Shown: positions 51,537 to 60,165, numbered from the stretch's first letter. The stretch is DNA of 64,000 nucleotides from Knoellia remsis (GCF_003002895.1 NZ_PVTI01000014.1:27128-91127), one strand, 5' to 3'. Numbers and translations: made by a program. The notes: generated from the letters alone by a model not told the origin.

Positions 51537-51765
51537 TGTGTGAGTGGTACCGGACCGGGAGCGCCTCACGGCGCGTGGCCGCTCGTAGCGGCTGATTTTG
51601 GGACCCGGGGCTGCCGCGGTCCGGCACCACCGAAAGAGCCTAACGCGTGGTTGGGCGCGATGTGTTCCCGTCTCGTCGCGGTGGGTTGCGCAGGCTTCCG
51701 TATGCCGGCCGCGCGCCGTATGCCGTGCGCGCGCCTCGCGGGCGTGCCCTCGCTCCCGTCCCCAA

Positions 51766-51932
51766 CCGTCCAATTGGGTGAGTTCGGGACACACCCCGCG
51801 CGCCTGGGTGTGGGAGTGCGGCTGTCCCTAACCGTCCAATTGGGTGAGTTCGGGACACACCCGTCCAATTGGGTGAGTTTTTCACGCGCCGGGCTCACTG
51901 GTCCCGTCCCGGTCCGTCCAATTGGGTGAGTT
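51766..51932. repeat. Four CCGTCCAATTGGGTGAGTT repeats
   Basis: Identical 19-nt copies begin at 51766, 51832, 51861 and 51914. The first two are flanked by GTCCC(C/T)AA and CGGGACACAC, forming the same palindrome as the 36-kb repeats in reverse orientation. The last two are followed by TTTCACGC, giving small GTGA-GTTTT-TCAC hairpins. The last copy ends 14 nt from the stop of the minus-strand gene at 51946. Confidence 0.88.
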
Positions 51933-51945
51933 TTTCACGCAGGGG

Positions 51946-52590
51946 TCAGTCGAGCTCGCCGGCGCGCCAGAGGTGGGCGCTGGCGACGAGGTCCTCCCCC
52001 GTGCGCTGCATCGCCGCCCCGGACGAGGTGAGCGCACCCGCCGTCGCCGGGTCGGCGGCGGCGTCACGGTCGTGCGCCAGGTCGGCCCGTCCGGCGGCGA
52101 TGACGGCGGCGAACGCGGCCGCCCGCTCGAGCGCCACGGCGAGGTCGCCGGCGAAGACCCCGGTGAGGATCTCGTCGGCCAGCGCCCGCACCTCGTCCGG
52201 CCCGGGCGGCTCGGCGACCCCCGCCACTGCGTGGGCGACGTCGGTGAACCGGATGCCTGCGGCGTACTGCCGGCTCGCCTCGACGGGCTGGCGGCGCACC
52301 CACTCACGCAAGGCATAGAGCCGCCACAGCGCGCCGGGCAGGCTGCGCGCGGGCCGCGACGCCCACAGGTCCGCGACGGTCGAGAGGCCGAGCTCGTCGA
52401 CGAGCGCGACGAGCCTGGCGGTGACCTCGGGGTCGGCGACGGCCCGGCCGGTACCGACGAGCACGGCCGCCGTCTGGTGCGCGATCTCGGTGACCTCCGC
52501 CGGCCCGGGCAGGGTGCCGCCGTGGGCCTCGAGCTCGTCCGGCCCGAAGTGCACCGGGCGTCGGGGGACCTGGCGACCGTGATCTGTCAC
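51946..52590 (-). CDS. Hypothetical protein
   Basis: About 214 residues from the GTG at 52590. Mostly helical, Ala/Arg-rich, with no membrane segment, no Cys pairs and no recognised motif; a conserved-looking N-terminal VPRRPVHFGPDELEAHGG may mark a small actinobacterial family. It is divergent from the enoyl-CoA hydratase gene, 45 nt away. The long antisense frame on the other strand is a shadow. Supported as real by start spacing, stop position beside a repeat block, and the absence of a better frame. Confidence 0.65.
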   Translation of the reverse strand: MTDHGRQVPRRPVHFGPDELEAHGGTLPGPAEVTEIAHQTAAVLVGTGRAVADPEVTARLVALVDELGLSTVADLWASRPARSLPGALWRLYALREWVRRQPVEASRQYAAGIRFTDVAHAVAGVAEPPGPDEVRALADEILTGVFAGDLAVALERAAAFAAVIAAGRADLAHDRDAAADPATAGALTSSGAAMQRTGEDLVASAHLWRAGELD

Positions 52591-52622
52591 GCTGCCAGTC
52601 TCGCACCTGCGCCGGGCCCGCA

Positions 52623-52628
52623 TAGCGT
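52623..52628 (+). promoter_or_regulatory. -10 hexamer TAGCGT, leaderless promoter of the enoyl-CoA hydratase gene
   Basis: TAGCGT ends 7 nt before the ATG at 52636; there is no ribosome-binding site. Confidence 0.45.
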
Positions 52629-52635
52629 GGGCGCC

Positions 52636-53526
52636 ATGACTGCGACAGGCGAGCACACGGCATACGAGACCCTGCTCTGGGAGGTCTCCGACGACGACAT
52701 CCTCACCCTCACCCTGAACCGGCCGGACGCCCTCAACGCGTTCACGGTGACGATGGCGCGCGAGCTCGAGCACGCGTTCCGGCGCGTCAACGACGACGAC
52801 TCGGTCGCGGCGGTCGTCGTGACGGGGTCGGGTCGGGCGTTCTGCGCGGGGATGGACCTCTCGCGCGAGGGCAACGTCTTCGGGCTCGACGAGTCGCTGT
52901 CGCCGACCCCGGAGGACATGAGGGAACGGCTCGACGACCCGGAGATCGCTGACGGCGTGCGCGACACCGGCGGCAAGGTGGCGCTCGCGATCTTCGACTG
53001 CACCAAGCCGGTCATCGCCGCCATCAACGGGCCCGCCGTCGGGATCGGCGCGACGATGACGCTGCCGATGGACGTGCGACTCGCGTCGTCGTCGGCGCGC
53101 GTGGGGTTCGTCTTCGGGCGGCTCGGCATCGTGCCCGAGGCGTGCTCGTCGTGGTTCCTGCCGCGGATTGTCGGGGTGCCGCGGGCGTTGGAGTGGACGC
53201 TGTCGGCGGACATCATGGCGCCGGAGGAGCTGCTGACGGCCGGGTTCGTGCGCGAGGTCGTCGAGCCGGAGGCGCTGCTCGAGACGGCCTACGCGCTGGC
53301 CCGCCGCTTCACCGCCGGTCGCTCGCGCGTCGGCACGGCGCTCGTGCGCCGGATGATGTGGCGCAACGCCGCGCTCCCCCACCCGCTCGAGGCGCACCGC
53401 GACGACTCGCTCGCGATGTGGTGGACGAGCGTGCACGACGGCAAGGAGGGCGTCGCGGCGTTCCTGGAGAAGCGGCCCGCCGAGTTCACGTCGTCGGCGT
53501 CGACGGACCTGCCGCCCTGGGTGTGA
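52636..53526 (+). CDS. Enoyl-CoA hydratase/isomerase family protein
   Basis: About 296 residues, crotonase fold. The oxyanion-hole segments are GRAFCAGMDLS and INGPAVGIGATMTLPMDVRLA; a candidate catalytic Glu is in GIVPEACSSWFLPRIVG. The length and the insertion after AGMDLS (NVFGLDESLSPTPEDM) resemble the group annotated as enoyl-CoA hydratases acting in fatty-acid or aromatic degradation. The exact substrate is not evident. The -10 suggests a leaderless mRNA. Confidence 0.88.
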   Translation: MTATGEHTAYETLLWEVSDDDILTLTLNRPDALNAFTVTMARELEHAFRRVNDDDSVAAVVVTGSGRAFCAGMDLSREGNVFGLDESLSPTPEDMRERLDDPEIADGVRDTGGKVALAIFDCTKPVIAAINGPAVGIGATMTLPMDVRLASSSARVGFVFGRLGIVPEACSSWFLPRIVGVPRALEWTLSADIMAPEELLTAGFVREVVEPEALLETAYALARRFTAGRSRVGTALVRRMMWRNAALPHPLEAHRDDSLAMWWTSVHDGKEGVAAFLEKRPAEFTSSASTDLPPWV

Positions 53527-53555
53527 GCGGGGGCCGGAGCGGGCACAGTGAAGAC

Positions 53556-53978
53556 ATGGACCTCAACCGCTTCGTCGAGGCGCAGGACGCCCGCGGCACG
53601 TACGCGACAGCGCTCGCCGAGCTGCGTCGCGGTCGCAAGGCGAGCCACTGGATGTGGTTCGTCTTCCCGCAGGTCGCCGGGCTGGGTCGCAGTGACATGG
53701 CGCAGCGGTATGCCGTGTCCGACCTTGACGAGGCGCGCGCCTATCTCGCCGATCCCGTTCTCGGACAACGGCTTCGGGAGTCGTGCGAGACGCTGCTCGA
53801 GCTGACCGGCTCTGACCCCGTCGAGGTCTTCGGGACGACCGACGCGATGAAGCTGCGCTCGTCGATGACGCTGTTCGCCCGGGCCGCCGAGGCCGACCTC
53901 GACCGCGAGCTGTTCACCGGCGTCCTCGCGAAGTACTTCGACGGTCGCGAGGACGAGGCGACCCTCGAGCGGATCTGA
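53556..53978 (+). CDS. DUF1810 protein
   Basis: About 140 residues matching DUF1810: LNRFVEAQDARGTYATALAELRRGRKASHWMWFVFPQ near the N-terminus and DAMKLRSSMTLFARAA near the end, a small helical protein seen across bacteria. No function is known. It lies 29 nt downstream of the enoyl-CoA hydratase gene and may share its transcript. The ATG at 53556 is the only sensible start. Confidence 0.87.
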   Translation: MDLNRFVEAQDARGTYATALAELRRGRKASHWMWFVFPQVAGLGRSDMAQRYAVSDLDEARAYLADPVLGQRLRESCETLLELTGSDPVEVFGTTDAMKLRSSMTLFARAAEADLDRELFTGVLAKYFDGREDEATLERI

Positions 53979-54018
53979 CGCGGACGGCATACACGACGCA
54001 CGGCATACGGACACCCCC

Positions 54019-54024
54019 TAGGGT
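54019..54024 (+). promoter_or_regulatory. -10 hexamer TAGGGT, leaderless promoter
   Basis: TAGGGT ends 6 nt before the ATG at 54031. Two CGGCATAC octamers lie upstream, at about 53984 and 54001. Confidence 0.45.
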
Positions 54025-54030
54025 CGGCCC

Positions 54031-54798
54031 ATGGACTGGCTGACGACGTGGTGGCAGGACGAGGTCGTCACGGGCCACAAGGGGCCGTTGCTGCTCGCGT
54101 TCGTCGCGTTCGTCGTGACCTTCGTGTCGACGCGAACGATCACACGGCTCATCCGGGCCGGGCGCGGACCGTTCCACAACGTCAGCAGCGGCGGGGTGCA
54201 CCTGCACCACTCGACGCCGGGGATCGTGCTGCTCGTGACGGGCGCGTTCTGCGCGGTCGGGGCCGATGGGCGTGCGCCGCTCGACTACCTGGCGGCGGTG
54301 CTCATCGGCGTCGGGGCCTCGCTCGTGCTCGACGAGTTCGCGATGATCTTCCACCTGCAGGACGTCTACTGGACCCAGGAGGGGCAGCTCTCCGTCAACG
54401 TGGTCACCCTGTCGGCGGCGCTCGTCGGGCTCGCGGTCGTCGGGGTGTCGCCCGCTGATGTGCCGGGGCTGTCGGACCGGGCGACGGCGGTGCGCGGCGG
54501 GGTCACGGCACTGCTGCTCGTGCACGTCGCGTGCCTCGTCGTGACGGCACTCAAGGGGAAGTATCCGACGGCGCTCGTCGCGATCTTCCTCGCGCCGTTG
54601 TCCGCGTATGCCGCGGTGCGGCTCGCGCGCCCGACGTCACCGTGGGCGCGACGCTTCTACTCACCGACTCGGCGGGAGAAGGCGGCGGCTCGGGCCGAGG
54701 CGTTCGACCGGCGGTGGGGTCCGGTGCGGACGCGCTGGGACGACCTCATCGGGGGTGCCCCCTCCCAGCCGGACCCCGGGACTCCGGGCAGGTCCTGA
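54031..54798 (+). CDS. Polytopic membrane protein, function unknown
   Basis: About 255 residues with about six hydrophobic segments (LLLAFVAFVVTFVSTRTITRLIR, IVLLVTGAFCAVGADG and others) and an arginine-rich C-terminal cytoplasmic tail (TRREKAAARAEAFDRRWG). The loop HNVSSGGVHLHHSTPGIVLL carries three His residues close together, possibly a metal site. Similar proteins are common in Actinobacteria and are unnamed. It ends 7 nt before the stop of the convergent GNAT gene. Confidence 0.72.
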   Translation: MDWLTTWWQDEVVTGHKGPLLLAFVAFVVTFVSTRTITRLIRAGRGPFHNVSSGGVHLHHSTPGIVLLVTGAFCAVGADGRAPLDYLAAVLIGVGASLVLDEFAMIFHLQDVYWTQEGQLSVNVVTLSAALVGLAVVGVSPADVPGLSDRATAVRGGVTALLLVHVACLVVTALKGKYPTALVAIFLAPLSAYAAVRLARPTSPWARRFYSPTRREKAAARAEAFDRRWGPVRTRWDDLIGGAPSQPDPGTPGRS

Positions 54799-54805
54799 CC
54801 GGGCG

Positions 54806-55177
54806 TCAGCCTTTGCGCCGCTTGGCTTCCTCGCCGGACTTCTGCAGGGCGTCGGGCGTGACGCGGTCGACGATGTCGGCCCAGGTGTCGTGCTTCTTGA
54901 CGTACTTCGCGACGTAGGGGCAGACCGGCACGATGCGCTGGCCGTCCTCGCGGGTGGCGTCGAGGGCCTGCTGGACGAGGGTGCCGGCGAGGCCGCGGCC
55001 ACCGAAGGCGTCGTCGATCTCGGTGTGGAAGAACACCCGCTGGTCGCCGTCGTCGAAGAACTCGGTGAAGCCGGCGAGGTCACCATCGACGGTGACGTCG
55101 TAGCGGCCCTGGTCGTCGTTGCGGGTGACGGTGACGACGCCGGAGTCCGGGCTGGACGCGTCGGGGGTCTGGCTCAT
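54806..55177 (-). CDS. GNAT-family N-acetyltransferase (YjdJ type)
   Basis: About 123 residues. The acetyl-CoA binding region FGGRGLAGTLVQQALDATREDG and the family ending VPVCPYVAKYVKKH, with its conserved Cys-Pro-Tyr, mark the short YjdJ/NATD1-like group of GNAT proteins. Their substrates are not known. A GAGGAGACC ribosome-binding site precedes the ATG. The tRNA-Lys gene lies 114 nt away on the other strand. Confidence 0.88.
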   Translation of the reverse strand: MSQTPDASSPDSGVVTVTRNDDQGRYDVTVDGDLAGFTEFFDDGDQRVFFHTEIDDAFGGRGLAGTLVQQALDATREDGQRIVPVCPYVAKYVKKHDTWADIVDRVTPDALQKSGEEAKRRKG

Positions 55178-55290
55178 GGTGGTCTCCTCGTCGATGGACC
55201 TGGCACGTCCACGCTATGCCAAGGAGGCGCGCTCGTCCCGGTATCGTCTGGCGGGCGCGCTGCCGACTGGTCGCGTGGTCGGGCGCGCGC

Positions 55291-55364
55291 GGGCCTCTAG
55301 CTCAATCGGTCAGAGCTGCGGACTTTTAATCCGTAGGTTGTGGGTTCGAGTCCCACGGGGCCCA
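55291..55364 (+). tRNA. tRNA-Lys (anticodon TTT)
   Basis: A full cloverleaf can be drawn: 7-bp acceptor stem (GGGCCTC with GGGGCCC), D arm AGCTCAATCGGTCAGAGCT, anticodon arm GCGGA-CTTTTAA-TCCGT with anticodon TTT, and T arm GTGGG-TTCGAGT-CCCAC. The discriminator base is A, followed by CCC rather than CCA, so the tail is added after transcription. A TATCGT at 55242 could be part of its promoter. Confidence 0.95.
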
Positions 55365-55384
55365 CCCATCGTTTTCGGCGCGCG

Positions 55385-56281
55385 TCAGAGGGGCAGGTCG
55401 ACGCCCTGTTGGCGCAGCTGGTCGGCGCCGATGGTGACGATGATGCCCAGCACGGCCGAGCCGACGAAGCCGATGACGCCCGGCAACCGCTTGCCCAGCG
55501 GACGGTCCGGGCGGCGACGGATCCCGATGAGCTCGGTCACGGCATACGCGATGACACCGAGGAAGAGCGGCGCCATGACGATGGCCCAGAACCAGAACCA
55601 CCGCGTCCCCACCCTCGGCACCGCACCGAAGATCAGCCCGGCCAGGAGGAGGAACCCGCCGAGGCCCGTGATGCCGCCCAGGATGCTCGCGTCCCCGAAC
55701 TGGAACGCCCGCATGGGGGCCTGAGACTCCAGGAGCTGGCCGACGAGCTCGCGCGATCGCTGGTCCGCGGCCTGACGCATGCTCTCCCCGGGACGCTGCA
55801 CCATGTCGGAGGCGGCAACCTGCCAGCCGGTCGCGCCCCACACCCGCCACACGATGATGCCGCCCGTGTCCTGCTCCGGCACGGAGTCCATGCCATCGGT
55901 GGGCGGGGCACCTCCCGTTCCATCGCCCGGCATGGTCGGGTTCGGGCCCGACTCCTGCGCGTTGACCTGGTTCGCGACGAGGCCATCGAACCGCCCTCGG
56001 TCGAGCGAGTTCGCGACGTACCACTCCTGGACGCTGCCGTCACGGATGTCCCGCTCCAACTCCCCATAGGACGACGCCCGCAGACCCTCGGTCCATGCCT
56101 GCCCGAGCAGCATGGCCACGACGACGAGCACCGCGCCACCGAACGCGACCATGAACCGACCGTGCCAGTCACCGAACGACCGCTTCGGCGCGCCACCCAC
56201 CGGCACGTGACCGACCGCCTCGCCACCCACGGGCTGCTGCGTGATGACGGGCGGGCCCTGCTCCCCTGCCCCAGTGCTCAT
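55385..56281 (-). CDS. Hypothetical membrane protein
   Basis: About 298 residues. A Gly/Pro-rich cytoplasmic start is followed by one hydrophobic segment (FMVAFGGAVLVVVAMLLGQ), a soluble 130-residue domain and three more segments near the C-terminus (GGFLLLAGLIFGAVP, FWFWAIVMAPLFLGVIAYAV, LPGVIGFVGSAVLGIIVTI). No known motif. It follows the tRNA gene in convergent orientation. Confidence 0.7.
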   Translation of the reverse strand: MSTGAGEQGPPVITQQPVGGEAVGHVPVGGAPKRSFGDWHGRFMVAFGGAVLVVVAMLLGQAWTEGLRASSYGELERDIRDGSVQEWYVANSLDRGRFDGLVANQVNAQESGPNPTMPGDGTGGAPPTDGMDSVPEQDTGGIIVWRVWGATGWQVAASDMVQRPGESMRQAADQRSRELVGQLLESQAPMRAFQFGDASILGGITGLGGFLLLAGLIFGAVPRVGTRWFWFWAIVMAPLFLGVIAYAVTELIGIRRRPDRPLGKRLPGVIGFVGSAVLGIIVTIGADQLRQQGVDLPL

Positions 56282-56336
56282 AGTTCAGAGTGGCACGACC
56301 CCACGCCCCTGCGCAGCCCCTTCGCGCCGCCGAGTC

Positions 56337-57065
56337 TCAGGCGCCGGCCAGCTCAAGCACCGGCGGCAACAGGAAGAGCATTCCGAGCGACCACGTCAGG
56401 TGCGTGACGACCGGCCCGAGGATCCCGCCGGTGACGCGGCGCTGCAACCCAACGACGGCACCGAGCAACACCGCCGCCAGGACCAACAGCGGGATACCCG
56501 AGCTCGCCGTCACGACGGCATACACGATCGTCGTGACGAGCACCGCGTGCCGGCGCCCGACCGCGGCAAAGAGCGCCCCGCGGTAGTACAGCTCCTCGGC
56601 GACCCCGTTGACGGCGGTGATGACCGCGACGACGGCGAGCGAGCCGAACCGCGCGTGGTCGAGGAGCTCCTGCACCGGCCCGACGAGGAACGGGATGCGG
56701 GCCACGACGAGCGCGCCGACGAGGAACAGCGCCAGCAGCAGCCCCCCGAGCACGAGCGACTGCACGACAGCCCGGCTCGGCGCGACCCCGGACCGCGTCC
56801 GCGCCCGCCCGAGGTGGAGCGGACCCGAGAGCCACGCCCCGCCGGCCCACACCGCCGCCAGCAGCAGCGTCGCGACGTAGAACAGCTCGTTCCCCGGCGC
56901 GACCCGCAGCGCCCACGCGTTGACGGCGATCCCGATGACGAGGGTCACCACGGCCACGACGCGGCGACGCCGAAACGCCCGGTCCGACTCGGAGTGGTCT
57001 CGAGGGACGGGATCGACGAGGGCCGCGCGAGCGAATCGCTGCAGTTCGGCGAGGGGGTTGACCAT
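56337..57065 (-). CDS. CPBP-family intramembrane metalloprotease
   Basis: About 242 residues with about seven membrane segments. The CPBP (CAAX protease and bacteriocin-processing) motifs are EELYYRG and, later, THLTW with a metal-binding His; a third short motif (IVYAVVTASSG) fits the third segment. Members cleave within membranes; some give bacteriocin immunity. The ATG at 57065 overlaps the ATG of the divergent gene at 57064, so one of the two starts must lie further in. Confidence 0.82.
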   Translation of the reverse strand: MVNPLAELQRFARAALVDPVPRDHSESDRAFRRRRVVAVVTLVIGIAVNAWALRVAPGNELFYVATLLLAAVWAGGAWLSGPLHLGRARTRSGVAPSRAVVQSLVLGGLLLALFLVGALVVARIPFLVGPVQELLDHARFGSLAVVAVITAVNGVAEELYYRGALFAAVGRRHAVLVTTIVYAVVTASSGIPLLVLAAVLLGAVVGLQRRVTGGILGPVVTHLTWSLGMLFLLPPVLELAGA

Positions 57066-58113
57066 GACGCATGAGACGATGCCACAGATGCCGCACACAC
57101 CCTCTGACCAGCCCGTTCGCGTCCTCGTCACCGGCGCGACCGGCTACATCGGCTCGCGTCTCGTCCCGGCCCTCCTCGAGGCCGGACACGACGTCCGAGT
57201 CCTCACCCGCTCGCGCGACAAGCTCGCCGAGCGCAGCTGGATCGACCGCGTTGACGTCGTCGAGGGCGACGCCACCCGGCGCCGAGACCTCGACACGGCG
57301 CTCGACGGGATCGAGGTCGCCTACTACCTGCTGCACTCGATGGACGGCGGCGGCGACTTCGAGGAGCGCGACCGCGAGCTGGCCCGCCAGTTCGGCCTCG
57401 CCGCGCAGGCCGCCGGGGTGCGCCGCATCGTCTACCTCTCCGGGCTGCACCCCGACCAGAACGCCAAGGGTGGGCTCTCGTCGCACCTCGCCTCACGCGT
57501 CGAGGTCGGTGACCTGCTCATGGCGTCGGGCGTCCCGACCGTCGTGCTGCAGGCCGCGATCATCCTCGGCTCGGGGTCGGCGTCGTTCGAGATGCTGCGT
57601 CACCTCACCCACAACCTGCCGGTGATGCTCACGCCGAAGTGGGTCGAGAACCGCATCCAGCCGATCGCGATCCGCGACGTCCTGCACTACCTCGTGGGCG
57701 CGGCGACGATGCCGGGCGACCCGAACCGCACCTTCGACATCGGCGGCCCCGAGGTCCTCACCTACCGCGACATGATCCGGCGCTTCGCCGCACTCAACGG
57801 CTGGCGGCCGCGCCCGATCGTCTCGGTGCCCGTCCTGACACCGCGCCTCGCGAGCATGTGGGTCAGCGTCGTCACGCCGGTCCCCGCCGGCATCGCCAAG
57901 CCGCTCGTCGGCAGCCTCGTCCACGAGGTCGTGACGCAGGAGAACGACATCGACGACGTCATCGGCCCACCGCCGGGCGGCGCGCTCACCTACGACGAGG
58001 CCGTGCGCAGTGCCCTCGGCGACACCCCGCGCGACGATCGCGGCCGTCCCGAGCCCGGCACCGTCGACCCGGCTCAGCTCACCGCCGCGGACCCGGACTG
58101 GGCCGGAAGGTGA
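57064..58113 (+). CDS. NAD(P)-binding epimerase/NmrA-like protein
   Basis: About 349 residues. Rossmann start VLVTGATGYIGSRLVPALLEAGHDVRVLTRS, then VAYYLLHSMDGGGDFEERDRELARQFG and IVYLSGLHP, the pattern of atypical SDR proteins of the YbjT type. The N-terminus is uncertain: ATGs at 57064, 57079 and 57088 are possible; the first has GAGGGGG upstream. Its end overlaps the convergent methyltransferase gene by 35 bp. It may belong functionally to the lipid cluster that follows, but this is only positional. Confidence 0.82.
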   Translation: MTHETMPQMPHTPSDQPVRVLVTGATGYIGSRLVPALLEAGHDVRVLTRSRDKLAERSWIDRVDVVEGDATRRRDLDTALDGIEVAYYLLHSMDGGGDFEERDRELARQFGLAAQAAGVRRIVYLSGLHPDQNAKGGLSSHLASRVEVGDLLMASGVPTVVLQAAIILGSGSASFEMLRHLTHNLPVMLTPKWVENRIQPIAIRDVLHYLVGAATMPGDPNRTFDIGGPEVLTYRDMIRRFAALNGWRPRPIVSVPVLTPRLASMWVSVVTPVPAGIAKPLVGSLVHEVVTQENDIDDVIGPPPGGALTYDEAVRSALGDTPRDDRGRPEPGTVDPAQLTAADPDWAGR

Positions 58114-59353
58114 CCTGGGCGACGTCGAGGTAGCCAGACGCGAACCCCGCCTCGCAGTACGCAAGGTAGAACTCCCACTTGCGCCGGAACGTCTCGTCGA
58201 AGCCGGCCCCCTCGATCGTCGGCCACTGCTCCAAAAACGCCCCGCGCCAACGCCGCAGCGTCTGCGCGTAGTCCTGTCCGAACGCGTTGACGTGCGTCAC
58301 CGAGAGGCCGGTATGCCGGCCGCTCACCTCCGCGATCGCGTCCAGCGAGGGGATGAGCCCGCCGGGGAAGATGTGCTTCTGGATCCAGCCCCACGAGTGG
58401 CGGGTCGCGAGGTAGCGGTCGTGGTCCATGAGGATCGCCTGGACGACAGCTGCGCCGTCCGGGGCAAGGAGGTCGTCGATGGTGGCGAAGTAGTCGGGCC
58501 AGTACTCCTCGCCGACGGCCTCGATCATCTCGACCGACACGATGGCGTCGAACCGGCCGTCGGTCGCGGGCGTGAGCTCGCGGTAGTCGCGCAGTGCCAC
58601 CTCGACCCGGTCGTCGAGCCCCGCCGCCGCGATCCGCTCGCGCGCCAGGCCCTGCTGTTCCCGGGACAGCGTGATCGTGAGGACGTCCGCGCCACGAGCA
58701 GCGGCGCGCAGCGCGAGCTCGCCCCAGCCCGTCCCGATCTCAAGCAGGCGCGTGCCCGGGCCGACACCGGCGGAGTCGAGGATGGTGTCGATCTTGCGGT
58801 GCTGCGCCTCGACGAGGTCCTGCGTCTCGAGCGGGCGCGACCGGTCGAACAGGGCCGACGAGTAGCTCATCGTCGGGTCGAGGAACGCGGCGAAGAGGTC
58901 GTTGGAGAGGTCGTAGTGCGCCTCGATGTTGCGCCGGCTGCCGGTGAGGGTGTTCCGCGTGGCGGCCGGGAGCGCACGGTCGACGATGCGTCGCAGGGCG
59001 AGGAGCGGCTTGGGCAGGAGGCTGCCCATCCGGGCGGCGAACGGCGCGAGCGCGTCGGCGAGGTCCGTCCCGGGCGCGGCGCGCCAGTCACCGGCCATGT
59101 AGGCCTCGCCGAGGCCAATCTTCGGGTGCGCCTCGAGGCGGCGATAGAGCGCGCTCGGCCGCACCACCTCCAGCGTGAGGCTCGCGTCGCCGTCGCCGCA
59201 GCTGTCGCCCCCGACGGTCGTGCCGTCGGGGTAGAGCAGCCGCACCGGCATCCCGGCGACGACCTGGTGGACGAGCGAACGGGCGATACGTCCCCGGGTG
59301 AACAGCGTTGTCGCAGTGGGCATCTCGACGGCTGTCAGCGCTTCTGTCGTCAT
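58079..59353 (-). CDS. Cyclopropane-fatty-acid-synthase-like methyltransferase (copy 1)
   Basis: About 424 residues. The CFA signature HYDLSNDLFAAFLDPTMSYSSALF, SAM motif LLEIGTGWGELALRAA and SVEMIEAVGEEYW identify it as a CFA-family enzyme that transfers a methyl or methylene group to the double bond of a membrane lipid acyl chain. The unusual EIGTGWG (Thr for Cys) and the FQKHIFPGG-like IQKHIFPGGLIPSL are notable. It is the third gene of an FAD oxidoreductase-DUF1365-CFA operon; its ATG overlaps the DUF1365 stop. Confidence 0.88.
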   Translation of the reverse strand: MTTEALTAVEMPTATTLFTRGRIARSLVHQVVAGMPVRLLYPDGTTVGGDSCGDGDASLTLEVVRPSALYRRLEAHPKIGLGEAYMAGDWRAAPGTDLADALAPFAARMGSLLPKPLLALRRIVDRALPAATRNTLTGSRRNIEAHYDLSNDLFAAFLDPTMSYSSALFDRSRPLETQDLVEAQHRKIDTILDSAGVGPGTRLLEIGTGWGELALRAAARGADVLTITLSREQQGLARERIAAAGLDDRVEVALRDYRELTPATDGRFDAIVSVEMIEAVGEEYWPDYFATIDDLLAPDGAAVVQAILMDHDRYLATRHSWGWIQKHIFPGGLIPSLDAIAEVSGRHTGLSVTHVNAFGQDYAQTLRRWRGAFLEQWPTIEGAGFDETFRRKWEFYLAYCEAGFASGYLDVAQVTFRPSPGPRR

Positions 59354-60165
59354 CGCACGCTCTCCTCGGGGATGGTGGTGTCGGCCCGTCGAGGCCGGGG
59401 CTGGACGGGCAGTCGGCGCGCCCAGAGGCCGATGCCGTGCGCCCGGATGAGTGCCGTCACGCGCTGGGTCATCAGGGGGTGACGAGCGACCGTCTCGGCC
59501 ACGACGCGCGGCGTGGCCGGACGGGTCTCGCCGTCGACGACAGCCGTGAGGACGAGCTGGCCCTCGCGCCGCAGCCGCACCCCGACGGACACCCGCTCGG
59601 CGTCGAGGTGGACGCGCAGCGCGTACTCTCCCGACACGTCGTTGAACGGCGAGACGTAGAACTCCTTGTCCACGGCGGCGTCACCCCACGCGTCCGGCTG
59701 CACGGCATACGCATGGCGGCCGCCGTAGGTGTTGTGCACCTCGACGACGACGCCGTGGAGGGTGCCGTCGTCGCCGAGGCACCAGTAGGCCGTCATGGGG
59801 TCGAAGACGTGGCCGAGGACGCGCGCGTGGGTGAGGGCGACGACGCGGGTCACCCCGTCAGTCGGTATGCCGGCGCGCGCGAGCACGCGCAGGACGTTCG
59901 CCTTGAGGTCGGTGAGGGTTCGCGGGGAGGAGAGGTGGTCCTCCGGTCGGAACGAGGCGACCGGTCGCAGCCACGCGGGCAGGTGCAGGGGCGCGTCGAG
60001 GTCGAGGAGCCACTGGTAGTGGCGGTGGGTGAACTCGCGGCGGAACGGGACGTGGCGGACGTGCCGGACCGTGCCGACGACGAGAGCGGGCAGCTGGGGC
60101 AGGTCGACGCTCACCGACGCTGCGTCCCCACGAGCTTCACGGCGCGGGGTGCGCACGGTGCTCAC
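59350..60165 (-). CDS. DUF1365 protein
   Basis: About 271 residues with DUF1365 landmarks: VGTVRHVRHVPFRREFTHRHYQWLLDLD, DPMTAYWCLGDDG, VVVEVHNTYGGRHAYAV, KEFYVSPFNDVSGEYALRV. It is nearly always found in operons with an FAD amine oxidase and a CFA-like methyltransferase, as here; its own activity is unknown. The GTG start at 60165 overlaps the stop of the upstream oxidoreductase (GTGA). Confidence 0.88.
   Translation of the reverse strand: MSTVRTPRREARGDAASVSVDLPQLPALVVGTVRHVRHVPFRREFTHRHYQWLLDLDAPLHLPAWLRPVASFRPEDHLSSPRTLTDLKANVLRVLARAGIPTDGVTRVVALTHARVLGHVFDPMTAYWCLGDDGTLHGVVVEVHNTYGGRHAYAVQPDAWGDAAVDKEFYVSPFNDVSGEYALRVHLDAERVSVGVRLRREGQLVLTAVVDGETRPATPRVVAETVARHPLMTQRVTALIRAHGIGLWARRLPVQPRPRRADTTIPEESVR

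Larger units (their letters stand above)
51479..51945. other. 467-nt gap without a gene: PHO-like site, octamers and repeats
   Basis: No credible coding sequence is seen on either strand. The region holds a PHO-like repeat at 51515-51536, two CGTATGCCG words 18 nt apart (51699 and 51717), the latter followed by GCGCGCGCCTCGCG as in the fur array, and four CAATTGGG repeats from 51766. Confidence 0.7.

Noticed and set aside
55291..55364. tRNA-Lys as an integration (att) site
   Set aside because: No integrase, no duplicated tRNA 3' end and no change in composition are seen next to it.
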